A stretch of 64,000 bases of DNA from Cryptosporangium aurantiacum (GTDB taxonomy: Bacteria; Actinomycetota; Actinomycetes; Mycobacteriales; Cryptosporangiaceae), in assembly GCF_900143005.1 (NCBI RefSeq), contig NZ_FRCS01000001.1:1302001-1366000 (forward strand), written 5' to 3'. A program made the translations under genes and the position numbers. The notes under the pieces were generated by a model that worked only from the letters and a program-made list of their open reading frames with translations, did no database searches and was not told the DNA's origin. Within the stretch, counting starts at the first letter, position 1; every line of letters begins with the position of its first letter. Positions 8,808 to 19,371 of this stretch are shown one piece after another.

Positions 8808-9649
8808 GCGTCTTCGGTCTGGACGGCAAGGTCGTCATCGTCGCGGGTGCTGGCGGTGGCGGCATCGGCACCGCGGTGACCCGCATGGTGGCCGAGGCCG
8901 GTGCGACCGTGGTCGCGGTCAGCCGCTCCCAGGACAACCTCGACAAGCACATCGGGCCGCTGGCCGGCGAGGGGCTGAACGTCGTACCGGTCGCGGCCGA
9001 CGCGTCCACCGACGAGGGCGTCGCCACCGTACTGGCGGCGGCGACACAGACGGACGGCACACTCCACGGGCTGGTCAACGTCGCAGGTGGCGCCGCACCC
9101 GGCACCTGGATGCCCGCGACCCGGGTCAGTCGCGCCGACTGGCGTGCGCTGTTCGCCCAGAACCTCGAGACGATGTTCTTCATGAGCCAGGCGGTCGCCG
9201 CCGAGCTCAAGTCGCAGCGCCGCCCGGGCTCGATCGTCTCGATCTCGTCGATCAGCGGCATGAACACCGCCCCGCTGCACATCGCCTACGGCACCGCGAA
9301 GGCGTCGCTGGTGGCGGCCACCCGCACGCTGGCCGTCGAGCTCGCGCCGTACGGCGTCCGGGTGAACGCGGTCGCGCCCGGCGTCACCGAGACACCCGCC
9401 TCCGGCACCTACGTCGACGACGACCCCGAGCGCGACCAGCGCGCGATCGCGATGGGGCGGCGCGGCCGCCCGGAAGAGCAGGCCGGACCGATCCTGTTCC
9501 TGCTCTCCGACCTGTCGACGTACGTCACCGGGCAGACGCTCCTGGTCGACGGCGGTCTGAACCTGAAGTGGACGCACCTGGGCGCGGACAACACCTCGTT
9601 GTTCCTCAAGGACGAAGGGTTCCGCGCCGCGATTCTTGCGGAGAGCTGA
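8804..9649 (+). CDS. SDR-family oxidoreductase
   Basis: A 281-residue classical short-chain dehydrogenase. It has a glycine-rich loop AGAGGGGIG, an NVAGG motif in place of NNAG, SISSISG for the catalytic Ser and AYGTAK for the YxxxK pair, then PGVTETPASGTYV and the C-terminal YVTGQTLLVDGG. An extra tail of about 30 residues follows the usual end. Its ATG overlaps the stop of the propeller gene (ATGA) and its TGA overlaps the Rieske start. It likely oxidises an alcohol made by one of the oxygenases of the operon, or the reverse. Confidence 0.87.
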   Translation: MSVFGLDGKVVIVAGAGGGGIGTAVTRMVAEAGATVVAVSRSQDNLDKHIGPLAGEGLNVVPVAADASTDEGVATVLAAATQTDGTLHGLVNVAGGAAPGTWMPATRVSRADWRALFAQNLETMFFMSQAVAAELKSQRRPGSIVSISSISGMNTAPLHIAYGTAKASLVAATRTLAVELAPYGVRVNAVAPGVTETPASGTYVDDDPERDQRAIAMGRRGRPEEQAGPILFLLSDLSTYVTGQTLLVDGGLNLKWTHLGADNTSLFLKDEGFRAAILAES

Positions 9650-10988
9650 TGACCGAGATCGAACCGCTGTCCCAGCCGCTCACGATCGGCGTCGAGGCCT
9701 ACATCTCCCCGGAGTACGCCCGCGCCGAGGCCGACAAACTCTGGGCCAAGGTCTGGCAGCAGGTCGGGCGGGTGGAGGAACTCCCGAAGGTCGGGAGTTA
9801 CCTCACCTACGACATCCAGGACGACTCGATCATCGTCGTCCGCAGCGGTCCCGAGTCGTTCCGGGCGTACTACAACGTGTGCGCCCACCGGGGCCGCCGG
9901 CTGCTCGACACCCCGGAAGGCAAGCACGACGCCCGGGGCCGCGGCCGCGGGTTCACCTGCGGCTACCACGGCTGGAAGTACAACCTCGAGGGCGAGAACA
10001 CGTTCATTCCCCAGCGCGACGACTGGCCCTGCGGGCTGACGTCGGCGAACAACGGCCTGACGCCGGTCAAGGTCGACACCTGGGGCGGCTGGATTTGGAT
10101 CAACCAGGATCCGGACGCCGAGCCGCTGCGGGACTACCTCGAGCCGGCCGCGAGCCTCCTCGATCACTACCGGACCGACAAGTTCCGGTATCGCTGGCGC
10201 CGCTGGCTGGTCTTCGACTGCAACTGGAAGGTCGCGCTCGAAGCGTTCATGGAGATCTACCACGTGCCCTACACCCACCCCGAGTTCAACCAGTTCGGTG
10301 CGCAGCTCGGCTGGGCGAAGGCCCAGGGCAAGCACAGCAACATCGGTTTCGAGGCGCCCAAGGGTCTGGAAGGCAATCAGGGCAAGGTGCGCATCGCCGA
10401 GGGGGACGCCCGGGTGTCCACCGCCGTGATGCAGAACTTCATCTGGGCGAACGCCAACACGAACACCACCGAGACGCTCGTCGACGTCGCCAACCGGCTG
10501 GAGAAGGAGCTGCCGGAGGGGACGCCACCGGCCGAGGTCCTGCAGTACTGGATGAAGACCGCTCGCGAGGAGGACGCCGCCCGCGGCGTCGTCTGGCCGA
10601 CGATTCCGCCGGAGGTGTCCGCGAAGTCCGGCACCGCGTTCCAAATCTTCCCGAACTTCCAGATCGGCCACGGGCAGAACAACATGCTCTGCTATAGCGC
10701 CCGGCCCTACGGTTTCGACCCGGACAAATGCATCTTCGAGGTCGCGGTGTACCAGCTCTACCCGGCGGGCGAGGAGCCCGAGACCGAGTGGGAGTACACC
10801 CCGGAAGACTCGCCGGAGTGGCGGACGGTGCTGCCGCAGGACTTCTCCAACATGGCTGCCGTCCAGAAAGGCATGAAGGCCCGCGGATTCACCGGGCCGA
10901 AGCCCAACCCGTACAGCGAGCGCAGCGTGGCCAACCTGCACCACAACCTCGCCACATACATGGGAACTGGCGAACCCTCGGAGCTGAC

Positions 10989-10992
<4 letters not shown>
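9649..10992 (+). CDS. Rieske non-heme iron oxygenase, alpha subunit
   Basis: A 447-residue ring-hydroxylating-type oxygenase starting at ATG 9649, which overlaps the preceding stop by 1 bp. The N-terminal Rieske [2Fe-2S] site is C78-x-H80 in YNVCAHRGRR and C104-x2-H107 in CGYHGWKYN. The catalytic domain has EIYHVPYTHPEF, giving H205 and H210 as two iron ligands; the third, normally Asp, was not located. The family activates O2 for hydroxylation or demethylation using electrons from a ferredoxin and reductase. No dedicated reductase or beta subunit is adjacent, so partners must come from elsewhere, perhaps the ferredoxin at 19058 and the reductase at 49086. Confidence 0.92.
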
Positions 10993-12808
<1,816 letters not shown>

Positions 12809-12812
<4 letters not shown>

Positions 12813-13717
12813 CGCTACGTTTCGACGATCGCGTCGCGGTGGTCACCGGCGGAGGGCGCGGGCTCGGGCGGGCCTACGCGCTGCTGCTCGCCTCCCGGGG
12901 CGCGAAGGTCGTCGTCAACGACACCGGCGCGTCGATCGCCGGGGACGGCGTCGACACCGCCCCCGCCGACGAGGTCGTCCGGGAGATCGAGAAGGCCGGC
13001 GGCGAGGCGGTGGCCTGTCCTGCGTCGGTCGCGACGCCGGAGGGCGGCCAGGCGATCGTCGACACGGCGCTCGACACGTTCGGCCGGATCGACGTCCTCG
13101 TCCACAACGCGGGCAACAACCGGCGGGCACCGCTGACCGAGATGACGTACGAGGACTTCGACGCGGTGCTCGACGTCCACCTCCGTGGCGCGTTCCACGT
13201 CGTCCGGCCGGCGTTCCCGGTGATGGCCGCCGCCGGCTACGGCCGGGTCGTCCTGACGTCGTCGATCGGCGGGCTGTACGGCAACCAGCTGGTCGCGAAC
13301 TACAGCGCGGCGAAGGCGGGTGTGATCGGGCTGTCCCACGTGGTCGCCCTCGAAGGGGCCGCCTCGGGCGTGAAGTCGAACGTCATCGGCCCCGGCGCGC
13401 TGACCAGGCTCGCCGAGGGGCTCGACACGTCGGCGTACCCACCGATGGACCCGGAGCTGACGGCGCCGGTCGTCGGATGGCTCGCGCACGAATCCTGCTC
13501 GATCTCGGGCGAGGTACTGGTGACGATGGCCGGCCGGGTGGCGCGAGCCTGGGTCGCCGAGAGCCCTGGCGTGTATCGGCCCTCGTGGTCGATCGAGCAG
13601 GTCGCCGAGGACATCGACACGATCCGCGACACCAGCGACCCGTGGGTCCTGCCGGTCGTCCCCTCGGGATTCGCCACCCACATCGGAAACAGCTTCGCGA
13701 TGGCGAGGAACTCATGA
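12809..13717 (+). CDS. SDR-family oxidoreductase (MFE-2-like 3-hydroxyacyl-CoA dehydrogenase type)
   Basis: A 302-residue SDR starting at ATG 12809 (4-bp overlap with the monooxygenase). It has TGGGRGLGRAYALLLASRGAKVVVNDTG, then NAGNNR, SSIGGLYGN and NYSAAKAG (YxxxK). The VVNDTG segment, the long helix APADEVVREIEKAGGEAVA and the C-terminal extension resemble the dehydrogenase domain of multifunctional enzyme type 2, which oxidises bulky 3-hydroxyacyl-CoA. It overlaps the following ThDP enzyme by 4 bp. The substrate is inferred only from family resemblance. Confidence 0.85.
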
Positions 13718-15420
13718 CGGTCAAGGTTTACGAACGCATCCTCGATCTCTTCGAGGCCGAGGGCATCAACACGATCTTCGGCATCCCCGATCCGAACTTC
13801 GTGCACATGTTCCACCTGGCCGACGAGCGCGGCTGGAACGTCGTCGCGCCGCACCACGAGGCGTCGGCGGGCTTCATGGCCGAGGCGGTGTCCCGGATGA
13901 CCGGGAAGGCCGCGGTCTGCATCGGCACGCTGGGCCCCGGCATCGCGAACCTGGCGCCGGCGATCATGTGCGCGAAGGTCGAGAACTCGCCGGTGATCTT
14001 CCTCGGCGGCCAGCGCGCCCGGATCACCGAGCAGCGGGTCCGGCGCGGCCGGATCCAGTTCGTCAAGCAGGCCGCGCTGGTCGAGCCCTCGGTGAAGTAC
14101 TCCGCCAGCATCGAGTACGCCGACCAGACCGACGAGGTGATCCGGAACGCGCTCCGGACCGCGCTGTCCGGCACGCCCGGCCCGGCGTACATCGAGTACC
14201 CCTCGCACGTCATCCAGGGCGACCTGGACGTTCCGGCCGCGCTGCCGCCGAGCGCGTACCGGCTCGTCGACCAGACCGCGGGGCCGGAGCGGGTCGCCGA
14301 GGCGGTCGAGCTGATCCGGGCGGCGAAACAGCCGATCCTGCTGGTCGGGCACGGCGTCCACACCGCGCGGGTGGGGGAGTCGGTCCGGGCGCTGGCCGAC
14401 GCGCTGGCCTGTCCGGTGATCCAGACCTCCGGCGGGACCTCGTACATCAAGGGCCTGGAAGACCGCACGTTCCCGTACGGGTTCTCGCCGTCGGCGATCG
14501 AGGCCGTCGTGCAGTCCGACCTGTGCGTGGCGCTCGGCACCGAGCTGGGCGAGCCGGTGCACTACGGCCGCGGCCGGCACTGGGTGGCCAACGAGGCCAA
14601 CCGGAAGTGGGTCCTCGTCGAGCAGGACCCACAGGCGATCGGCGTGAACCGGCCGATCGACGTGCCGCTGGTCGGTGACCTCCGGGCGGTGGTTCCGCAG
14701 CTCGTCTCCGCGCTCGACGGCTTCACGCGGACGCCGTCCCCGGAGCTGGCGGGCTGGATCACGGCCGACGCCGAGCGCCTGGCGGAGCTGGCCGAGACCG
14801 CGCCGTCCGGCCAGTCGCCGGTGCACCCCGCGCGGTTGATCGTCGAGGCGACGAAGGTGTTCCCGCCGGACGGCATCCTGATCCGCGACGGCGGGGCGAC
14901 GACGATCTTCGGCTGGACGTACACCCAGGCGAAGCCCAACGACGTGGTCTGGAACCAGAACTTCGGGCACCTCGGCACCGGACTGCCGTACGCGGTGGGG
15001 GCGGGCGTCGCCGACGGCGGCAAGCGTCCGCTGATGCTGATCACCGGCGACTCGTCGTTCCTGTTCCACATCGCCGAGCTGGAGACCGCCGCCCGGCTCA
15101 ACCTGCCCCTTGTCTGCGTGGTCGGGGTCGACTACTCCTGGGGGCTGGAGGTCGGCGTCTACAAGCGCACGTTCGGCCAGGGCTCCCGGGAGACCGGGAC
15201 GCACTGGAGCACAGCGACGCGGCTGGACAAGGTCGCCGAGGGCTTCGGCTGCTACGGCGAGTACGTCGAGCGAGACGAGGACATCGCCCCGGCGATCAAG
15301 CGTGCGTACGCCAGCGGCAAGACCGCGGTGATCCACGTGGTGATCGACCCGAAGGCGAACTCCGAGGAGATGCCGAGCTACGACGAGTTCCGGACCTGGT
15401 ACGCCGAAGGGACGCAATGA
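13714..15420 (+). CDS. ThDP-dependent decarboxylase/lyase of the acetolactate synthase fold
   Basis: A 568-residue three-domain ThDP enzyme starting at ATG 13714. The catalytic Glu is E49 in PHHEASAGFMAEA. The ThDP/Mg motif starts G445-D446-S447, and 27 residues after the Asp the usual Asn is replaced by D473 in VVGVDYSWG, so both parts of the GDG...N motif are altered. Family members decarboxylate 2-keto acids, cleave 2-hydroxyacyl-CoA or cleave 1,2-diketones. An aldehyde dehydrogenase gene overlaps its stop, which fits release of an aldehyde, but the reaction cannot be fixed from sequence. Confidence 0.85.
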   Translation: MTVKVYERILDLFEAEGINTIFGIPDPNFVHMFHLADERGWNVVAPHHEASAGFMAEAVSRMTGKAAVCIGTLGPGIANLAPAIMCAKVENSPVIFLGGQRARITEQRVRRGRIQFVKQAALVEPSVKYSASIEYADQTDEVIRNALRTALSGTPGPAYIEYPSHVIQGDLDVPAALPPSAYRLVDQTAGPERVAEAVELIRAAKQPILLVGHGVHTARVGESVRALADALACPVIQTSGGTSYIKGLEDRTFPYGFSPSAIEAVVQSDLCVALGTELGEPVHYGRGRHWVANEANRKWVLVEQDPQAIGVNRPIDVPLVGDLRAVVPQLVSALDGFTRTPSPELAGWITADAERLAELAETAPSGQSPVHPARLIVEATKVFPPDGILIRDGGATTIFGWTYTQAKPNDVVWNQNFGHLGTGLPYAVGAGVADGGKRPLMLITGDSSFLFHIAELETAARLNLPLVCVVGVDYSWGLEVGVYKRTFGQGSRETGTHWSTATRLDKVAEGFGCYGEYVERDEDIAPAIKRAYASGKTAVIHVVIDPKANSEEMPSYDEFRTWYAEGTQ

Positions 15421-16835
15421 TGCGTGAATACCTGAAGTTCTACATCGGTGGTCAGTGGGTCGACCCCGCCACCACCGCGACGATCGACGTGGTCAACCCG
15501 GCGACCGAGCAGGTGAGTGGCCGGGTGGCGGCCGGGTCTGCCGCCGACGTCGACCGTGCGGTGGCGGCGGCACGCGCCGCGTTCCCGGCGTGGTCGGCGA
15601 CGTCGAAGGAGCAGCGGCTGGAGCTGCTCCGCGCGATCCTCGACGTCTACCAGAAGCGGAGCGACGACCTCGCGTCCGTGCTGACCGAGGAGATGGGCGC
15701 ACCGGCGGCGCTGGCCGGCGGTTTCCAGGTGGGGCTCGGCACCGGGCACCTCACGACCGCGATCGACCTGCTGGAGAACTTCACGTTCGAGGAGCAGCGC
15801 GGCCCGACGCTCGTGGTCAAGGAGCCGATCGGCGTCTGCGGCCTGATCACGCCGTGGAACTGGCCGCTGAACCAGATCGCGGTCAAGGTCTTCCCGGCGC
15901 TGGCCACCGGCTGCACGACCGTTCTCAAGCCGTCCGAGCAGGCGCCGGGCGTCGGGCAGATCTTCGCCGAGATCCTGGACACCGCCGGGGTGCCCGCGGG
16001 GGTGTTCAACCTCGTCCAGGGTGACGGGCCGGGCGTCGGCGTCCCGCTCTCGTCGCACCCGGACGTCGACCTGATCTCGTTCACCGGCTCGACGCGGGCC
16101 GGGATCGAGGTCGCGAAGAACGCGGCGCCCACGGTCAAGCGGGTCACCCAGGAGCTGGGCGGCAAGGGCCCGAACGTCATCCTCGACGACGGCGCGCTGG
16201 CCGAGAACGTGGCCAAGGGCGTCGGCGGCGTGATGCTGAACTCGGGGCAGACGTGCAGCGCCGCCACCCGCATGCTGGTCCCGCGGGCGCGGCTGGACGA
16301 GGCCACCGCCGCGGCCAAGGAGGCCGCCTCCGCGACCACGGTCGGCGACCCGACCGGTGAGGTCGCGATCGGGCCGGTCGTGTCGGAGGCGCAGTTCCAG
16401 AAGGTGCAGGGGCTGATCCAGAAGGGCATCGACGAGGGCGCGACGCTGGTGGCGGGCGGCCCCGGCCGACCGGACGGCCTTTCGGCGGGCTACTTCGTGA
16501 AGCCGACCGTGTTCGCGAACGTCACGAACGACATGACGATCGCCCGCGAGGAGATCTTCGGCCCGGTCCTGGTGATCATCGGTTACGACGACATCGACGA
16601 CGCGGTCGCGATCGCCAACGACACCGAATACGGCTTAGCGGCCAACGTCTCCGGCGCCGACCAGGAACAGGCTCGCGCCGTCGCCAGGCGGATCCGGGCG
16701 GGCGCGGTCTACATCAACGACGCGTTCGACTTCTGCAGCCCGTTCGGCGGCTACAAGAAGAGCGGCAACGGCCGGGAGTGGGGCGAGTTCGGCTTCTCGG
16801 ACTACCTCGAGATCAAGGGAATCCTTGGCTACTGA
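15417..16835 (+). CDS. Aldehyde dehydrogenase
   Basis: A 472-residue NAD(P)-dependent aldehyde dehydrogenase. Visible signatures are the cofactor region ITPWNWPLNQIAVKVFPALATGCTTVLKPSEQAP, FTGSTRAG, the base-bearing QELGGKGPN, and the nucleophile C280 in NSGQTCSAATR. The C-terminal EEIFGPVLVI and SPFGGYKKSGNGREWG are canonical. It starts at ATG 15417, overlapping the stop of the ThDP enzyme, and is thus likely to oxidise the aldehyde that enzyme releases. Confidence 0.92.
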   Translation: MMREYLKFYIGGQWVDPATTATIDVVNPATEQVSGRVAAGSAADVDRAVAAARAAFPAWSATSKEQRLELLRAILDVYQKRSDDLASVLTEEMGAPAALAGGFQVGLGTGHLTTAIDLLENFTFEEQRGPTLVVKEPIGVCGLITPWNWPLNQIAVKVFPALATGCTTVLKPSEQAPGVGQIFAEILDTAGVPAGVFNLVQGDGPGVGVPLSSHPDVDLISFTGSTRAGIEVAKNAAPTVKRVTQELGGKGPNVILDDGALAENVAKGVGGVMLNSGQTCSAATRMLVPRARLDEATAAAKEAASATTVGDPTGEVAIGPVVSEAQFQKVQGLIQKGIDEGATLVAGGPGRPDGLSAGYFVKPTVFANVTNDMTIAREEIFGPVLVIIGYDDIDDAVAIANDTEYGLAANVSGADQEQARAVARRIRAGAVYINDAFDFCSPFGGYKKSGNGREWGEFGFSDYLEIKGILGY

Positions 16836-17736
16836 GAAGTCGCTGGCCGGCGCGGTAGCCGTCGTCACCGGCGCGAGCCGGGGGATCGGTAAGGGCATCG
16901 CGCTGGCGCTGGGCGAGCGGGGTGCGACCGTCTACGTCACCGGACGGACGGTCGCACCCGGCACGCACTCGCTGCCCGGCACCGTGGGCGAGACCGCGGC
17001 GGAGGTCGACCGCCGCGGCGGCACCGGCGTCGCGGTGCAGGTCGACCACGGCGACGACGAGCAGGTCGCCGCCTTGTTCGCGCGGGTCTTCCGGGACGAA
17101 GGCCGGCTGGACATCCTGGTGAACAACGCGTTCGCGCTGCCCGAGGACCTGACCGAGCCCGGTTCGTTCTGGGAGAAGCCGCTCAGCAACTGGCAGATGG
17201 TCGACGTCGGGGTCCGGTCGAACTTCGTGGCGGCCTGGCACGCGGCGACGATCATGGTGCCACAGCGATCCGGGCTGATCGTCGCGATCTCCGGCTACGT
17301 CGGGGTGACCTACACGTACGGCGTGGTGTTCGGCACCTGCAAATCAGCCGCTGACCGGATGGCGCGCGACATGGCGGTGGAGCTGAAGCCGCACGGTGTG
17401 GCGTCGGTGTCGCTGTGGCAGGGGCTGAACCTCACCTGCGACATCGACGGGGACACTGCACACGCGGAGACGTACTACCTCTTCGTCGGACGCAACCGGG
17501 ACGACTCCAACTGGCTCGCCGGCGGGCGCTACCTCGACCGGTTGGAGCGGCGGAACGGGGAATGGCGGATCTCGCTGCGCACGAACGTCATCGAATGGTC
17601 CGGTACCGCGCCCAGCTTGGACATTCCGTTCGCCGACGTGCCGGACCTCCAACTCAACGGCGCTCCCTCGCGCAGCCTGGCGGATCCGTCCTACCAGCGG
17701 CCGCTGACCAACAAGCGGCAGCCCTGCGTGCCCTGA
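16825..17736 (+). CDS. Chimeric protein: N-terminal SDR domain joined to the C-terminal part of a SnoaL-like protein
   Basis: A 303-residue frame starting at TTG 16825 inside the end of the aldehyde dehydrogenase gene, with AAGGGA before it. Residues 1-203 are a DHRS1-like SDR (TGASRGIG, RTVAPGTHSLPG, NNAF). The YxxxK position reads F169-G-T-C-K173, with Phe in place of the catalytic Tyr, and the SDR stops after SLWQGLNL. From about residue 206 the sequence (DGDTAHAETYYLFVGRN, LAGGRYLDRLERRNGEWRI, VIEWSG) is the C-terminal half of a SnoaL_4-type protein, lacking its own N-terminal half. The simplest explanation is an in-frame deletion joining two neighbouring genes near 17437. It is probably not an active SDR. 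Confidence 0.75.
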   Translation: MATEKSLAGAVAVVTGASRGIGKGIALALGERGATVYVTGRTVAPGTHSLPGTVGETAAEVDRRGGTGVAVQVDHGDDEQVAALFARVFRDEGRLDILVNNAFALPEDLTEPGSFWEKPLSNWQMVDVGVRSNFVAAWHAATIMVPQRSGLIVAISGYVGVTYTYGVVFGTCKSAADRMARDMAVELKPHGVASVSLWQGLNLTCDIDGDTAHAETYYLFVGRNRDDSNWLAGGRYLDRLERRNGEWRISLRTNVIEWSGTAPSLDIPFADVPDLQLNGAPSRSLADPSYQRPLTNKRQPCVP

Positions 17737-17771
17737 CGCAGCAGCTTTCGCAGAGAGTGAGAGAAAAGTCG

Positions 17772-19061
17772 ATGGACGACATCGCACAGAGGAACTTCTT
17801 CCGCGACAACGACGTCGCGGCGGATCCCTACCCGTACCTGGAGGCCGCGCGCGCCCAGAGCCCCGTGCACCGGGAGCCGCACCACGACGTGGTGATGGTG
17901 ACCGGCTACGAGGAGGCCGTGCAGGTCTTCAACGACGCGGAGACGTTCTCCTCCTGCACGGCGGTGACCGGCCCGTTCCCGGGCTTCCCGGTTCCGCTGG
18001 AGGGTGACGACATCTCGGCGCTGATCGAGGAGCACCGCGCCGAGCTCCCGATGAGCGATCAGCTGCCGTGCATGGACCCGCCGGTCCACACCGCCCACCG
18101 CGCGTTGCTGATGCGGCTGATCACGCCGAAGCGCCTCAAGGAGAACGAGGCCGTGATGTGGCAGCTGGCCGACCAGCTGCTGGACTCCTACCTCGCGCCG
18201 GGCAAGGGCGAGTTCATCAGCGGGTTCGCGGCCCCGTACACGATGCTCGTCATCGCCGACCTGCTCGGCGTCCCGGAGGCCGACCGCGACGAGATCGCCG
18301 CCGGGCTCCAGCGTCCCCGCTCCAGCGCCGGGATCGGCGGAACCGGGGACAAGCCGCTGGAGCACAACCCGCTGGGGTTCCTCTACGACCGCTTCTCCGC
18401 CTACATCGACGACCGCCGCCGGAACCCGCGCGAGGACGTGCTGACCGGCATGGCGTCGGCGACGTTCCCGGACGGTTCGATGCCGACGGTCGCCGACGTC
18501 GCGAAGGTCGCCTGCAACGTCTACTCCGCGGGCCAGGAGACCACGGTCCGGCTGCTCAGCTCGGCGTTCCAGATCCTGGCCGAGAACCCCGAGCTCCAGG
18601 CGCTGCTGCGCCGGGAGCGGGACCGGATCCCGCAGTTCATCGAGGAGACGCTGCGGCTGGAGAGCCCGATCAAGGGGGACTTCCGGCTGTCCAGGGTGGC
18701 GACGACCGTCGGTGGCGTCGACATCCCGGCCGGCACCACGCTGATGCTGCTCAACGGTGCCGCGAACCGCGACCCGCGCCGCTTCGAGGACCCGGCGACG
18801 TTCGACGTCGACCGGAAGAACGCCCGGCAGCACATCGCGTTCGGGCGCGGCATCCACTCGTGCCCCGGTGCACCGCTCGCCCGGGCGGAGGCGCGCGCCA
18901 GCATCGAGCGGTTCCTGGACCGCACCGAGGACATCCGGATCTCCGAGGAGCACCACGGCCGGCCGGGCGACCGGTCGTACGACTACCTCCCGACCTACAT
19001 CCTCCGCGGCCTGATGCGGCTCCACCTGGAGTTCACGCCCGCAGCGGGCACCGGACGATGA
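17772..19061 (+). CDS. Cytochrome P450
   Basis: A 429-residue soluble bacterial P450 starting at ATG 17772, 35 bp after the chimera. The I-helix motif is A253-G-Q-E-T-T258, ExxR is in EETLRLESP, and the heme-binding loop is FGRGIHSCPGAP with C364 as thiolate ligand. The length suits class I P450s that receive electrons from a small ferredoxin, and the ferredoxin gene overlaps the stop by 4 bp. It probably hydroxylates the pathway substrate. GDFRLSR after ExxR fits family members acting on terpenoid or steroid-like compounds, but the substrate is not assigned. Confidence 0.94.
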   Translation: MDDIAQRNFFRDNDVAADPYPYLEAARAQSPVHREPHHDVVMVTGYEEAVQVFNDAETFSSCTAVTGPFPGFPVPLEGDDISALIEEHRAELPMSDQLPCMDPPVHTAHRALLMRLITPKRLKENEAVMWQLADQLLDSYLAPGKGEFISGFAAPYTMLVIADLLGVPEADRDEIAAGLQRPRSSAGIGGTGDKPLEHNPLGFLYDRFSAYIDDRRRNPREDVLTGMASATFPDGSMPTVADVAKVACNVYSAGQETTVRLLSSAFQILAENPELQALLRRERDRIPQFIEETLRLESPIKGDFRLSRVATTVGGVDIPAGTTLMLLNGAANRDPRRFEDPATFDVDRKNARQHIAFGRGIHSCPGAPLARAEARASIERFLDRTEDIRISEEHHGRPGDRSYDYLPTYILRGLMRLHLEFTPAAGTGR

Positions 19062-19246
19062 AGGCCCTGATCGACGAGGACCGCTGCCGCGGACACGGGG
19101 TCTGCGTCTCGGTCTGCCCGGAGGTGTTCGACCTCAGCGACGACGGTTTCGCGGTGGTGCGCGTCGCGGAGATCGACGCCGCGGACGAGTCGGCGGCGAA
19201 GGAAGCCGAGCGCACCTGCCCCGAGCGGGCGATCACGCTGAGCTGA
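19058..19246 (+). CDS. Small [3Fe-4S]/[4Fe-4S] ferredoxin, P450 redox partner
   Basis: A 62-residue ferredoxin with cysteines C10, C16, C20 and C54. The cluster motif is CRGHGVC, where His13 replaces the second Cys of the usual CxxCxxC, plus CPE at 54. P450-linked ferredoxins of actinobacteria usually keep only three cysteines, so C20 in SVCPEVF is an extra one. The gene overlaps the P450 stop by 4 bp and is almost certainly its electron donor. It ends the 12-kb operon; a hairpin follows at 19254. Confidence 0.92.
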   Translation: MKALIDEDRCRGHGVCVSVCPEVFDLSDDGFAVVRVAEIDAADESAAKEAERTCPERAITLS

Positions 19247-19253
19247 CGCTGGT

Positions 19254-19276
19254 TCCCCCGGCGGTCGGCCGGGGGA
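19254..19276. terminator. Hairpin ending the 7212-19246 operon
   Basis: A 9-bp perfect stem (TCCCCCGGC and its complement) with a 5-nt loop GGTCG, 8 bp after the ferredoxin stop. It is GC-rich without a T-run, and a terminator is the likely role. Confidence 0.6.
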
Positions 19277-19319
19277 GCGGTGGTCAGGGTCGTGCGGCCA
19301 TCGGTCACACCATCTACTG

Positions 19320-19335
19320 AATCATTATAAGTATT
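19320..19335. promoter_or_regulatory. Operator-like motif, site B
   Basis: AATCATTATAAGTATT followed by GTGATATCAAG, in the same orientation as sites A and C. The downstream 11 bp are identical in all three. It lies 37 bp before the start of the TauD-like gene. TGATAT at 19337-19342 may be the -10 hexamer. Confidence 0.55.
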
Positions 19336-19371
19336 GTGATATCAAGGTTCGGGGTGAGAGGAGGGGTGGGC

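Noticed and set aside
19336-19371. An upstream GTG start at 19336 for the TauD-like protein
   Set aside because: It lies within the promoter motif and adds residues without family match, while GTG 19372 has a good GGAGG.
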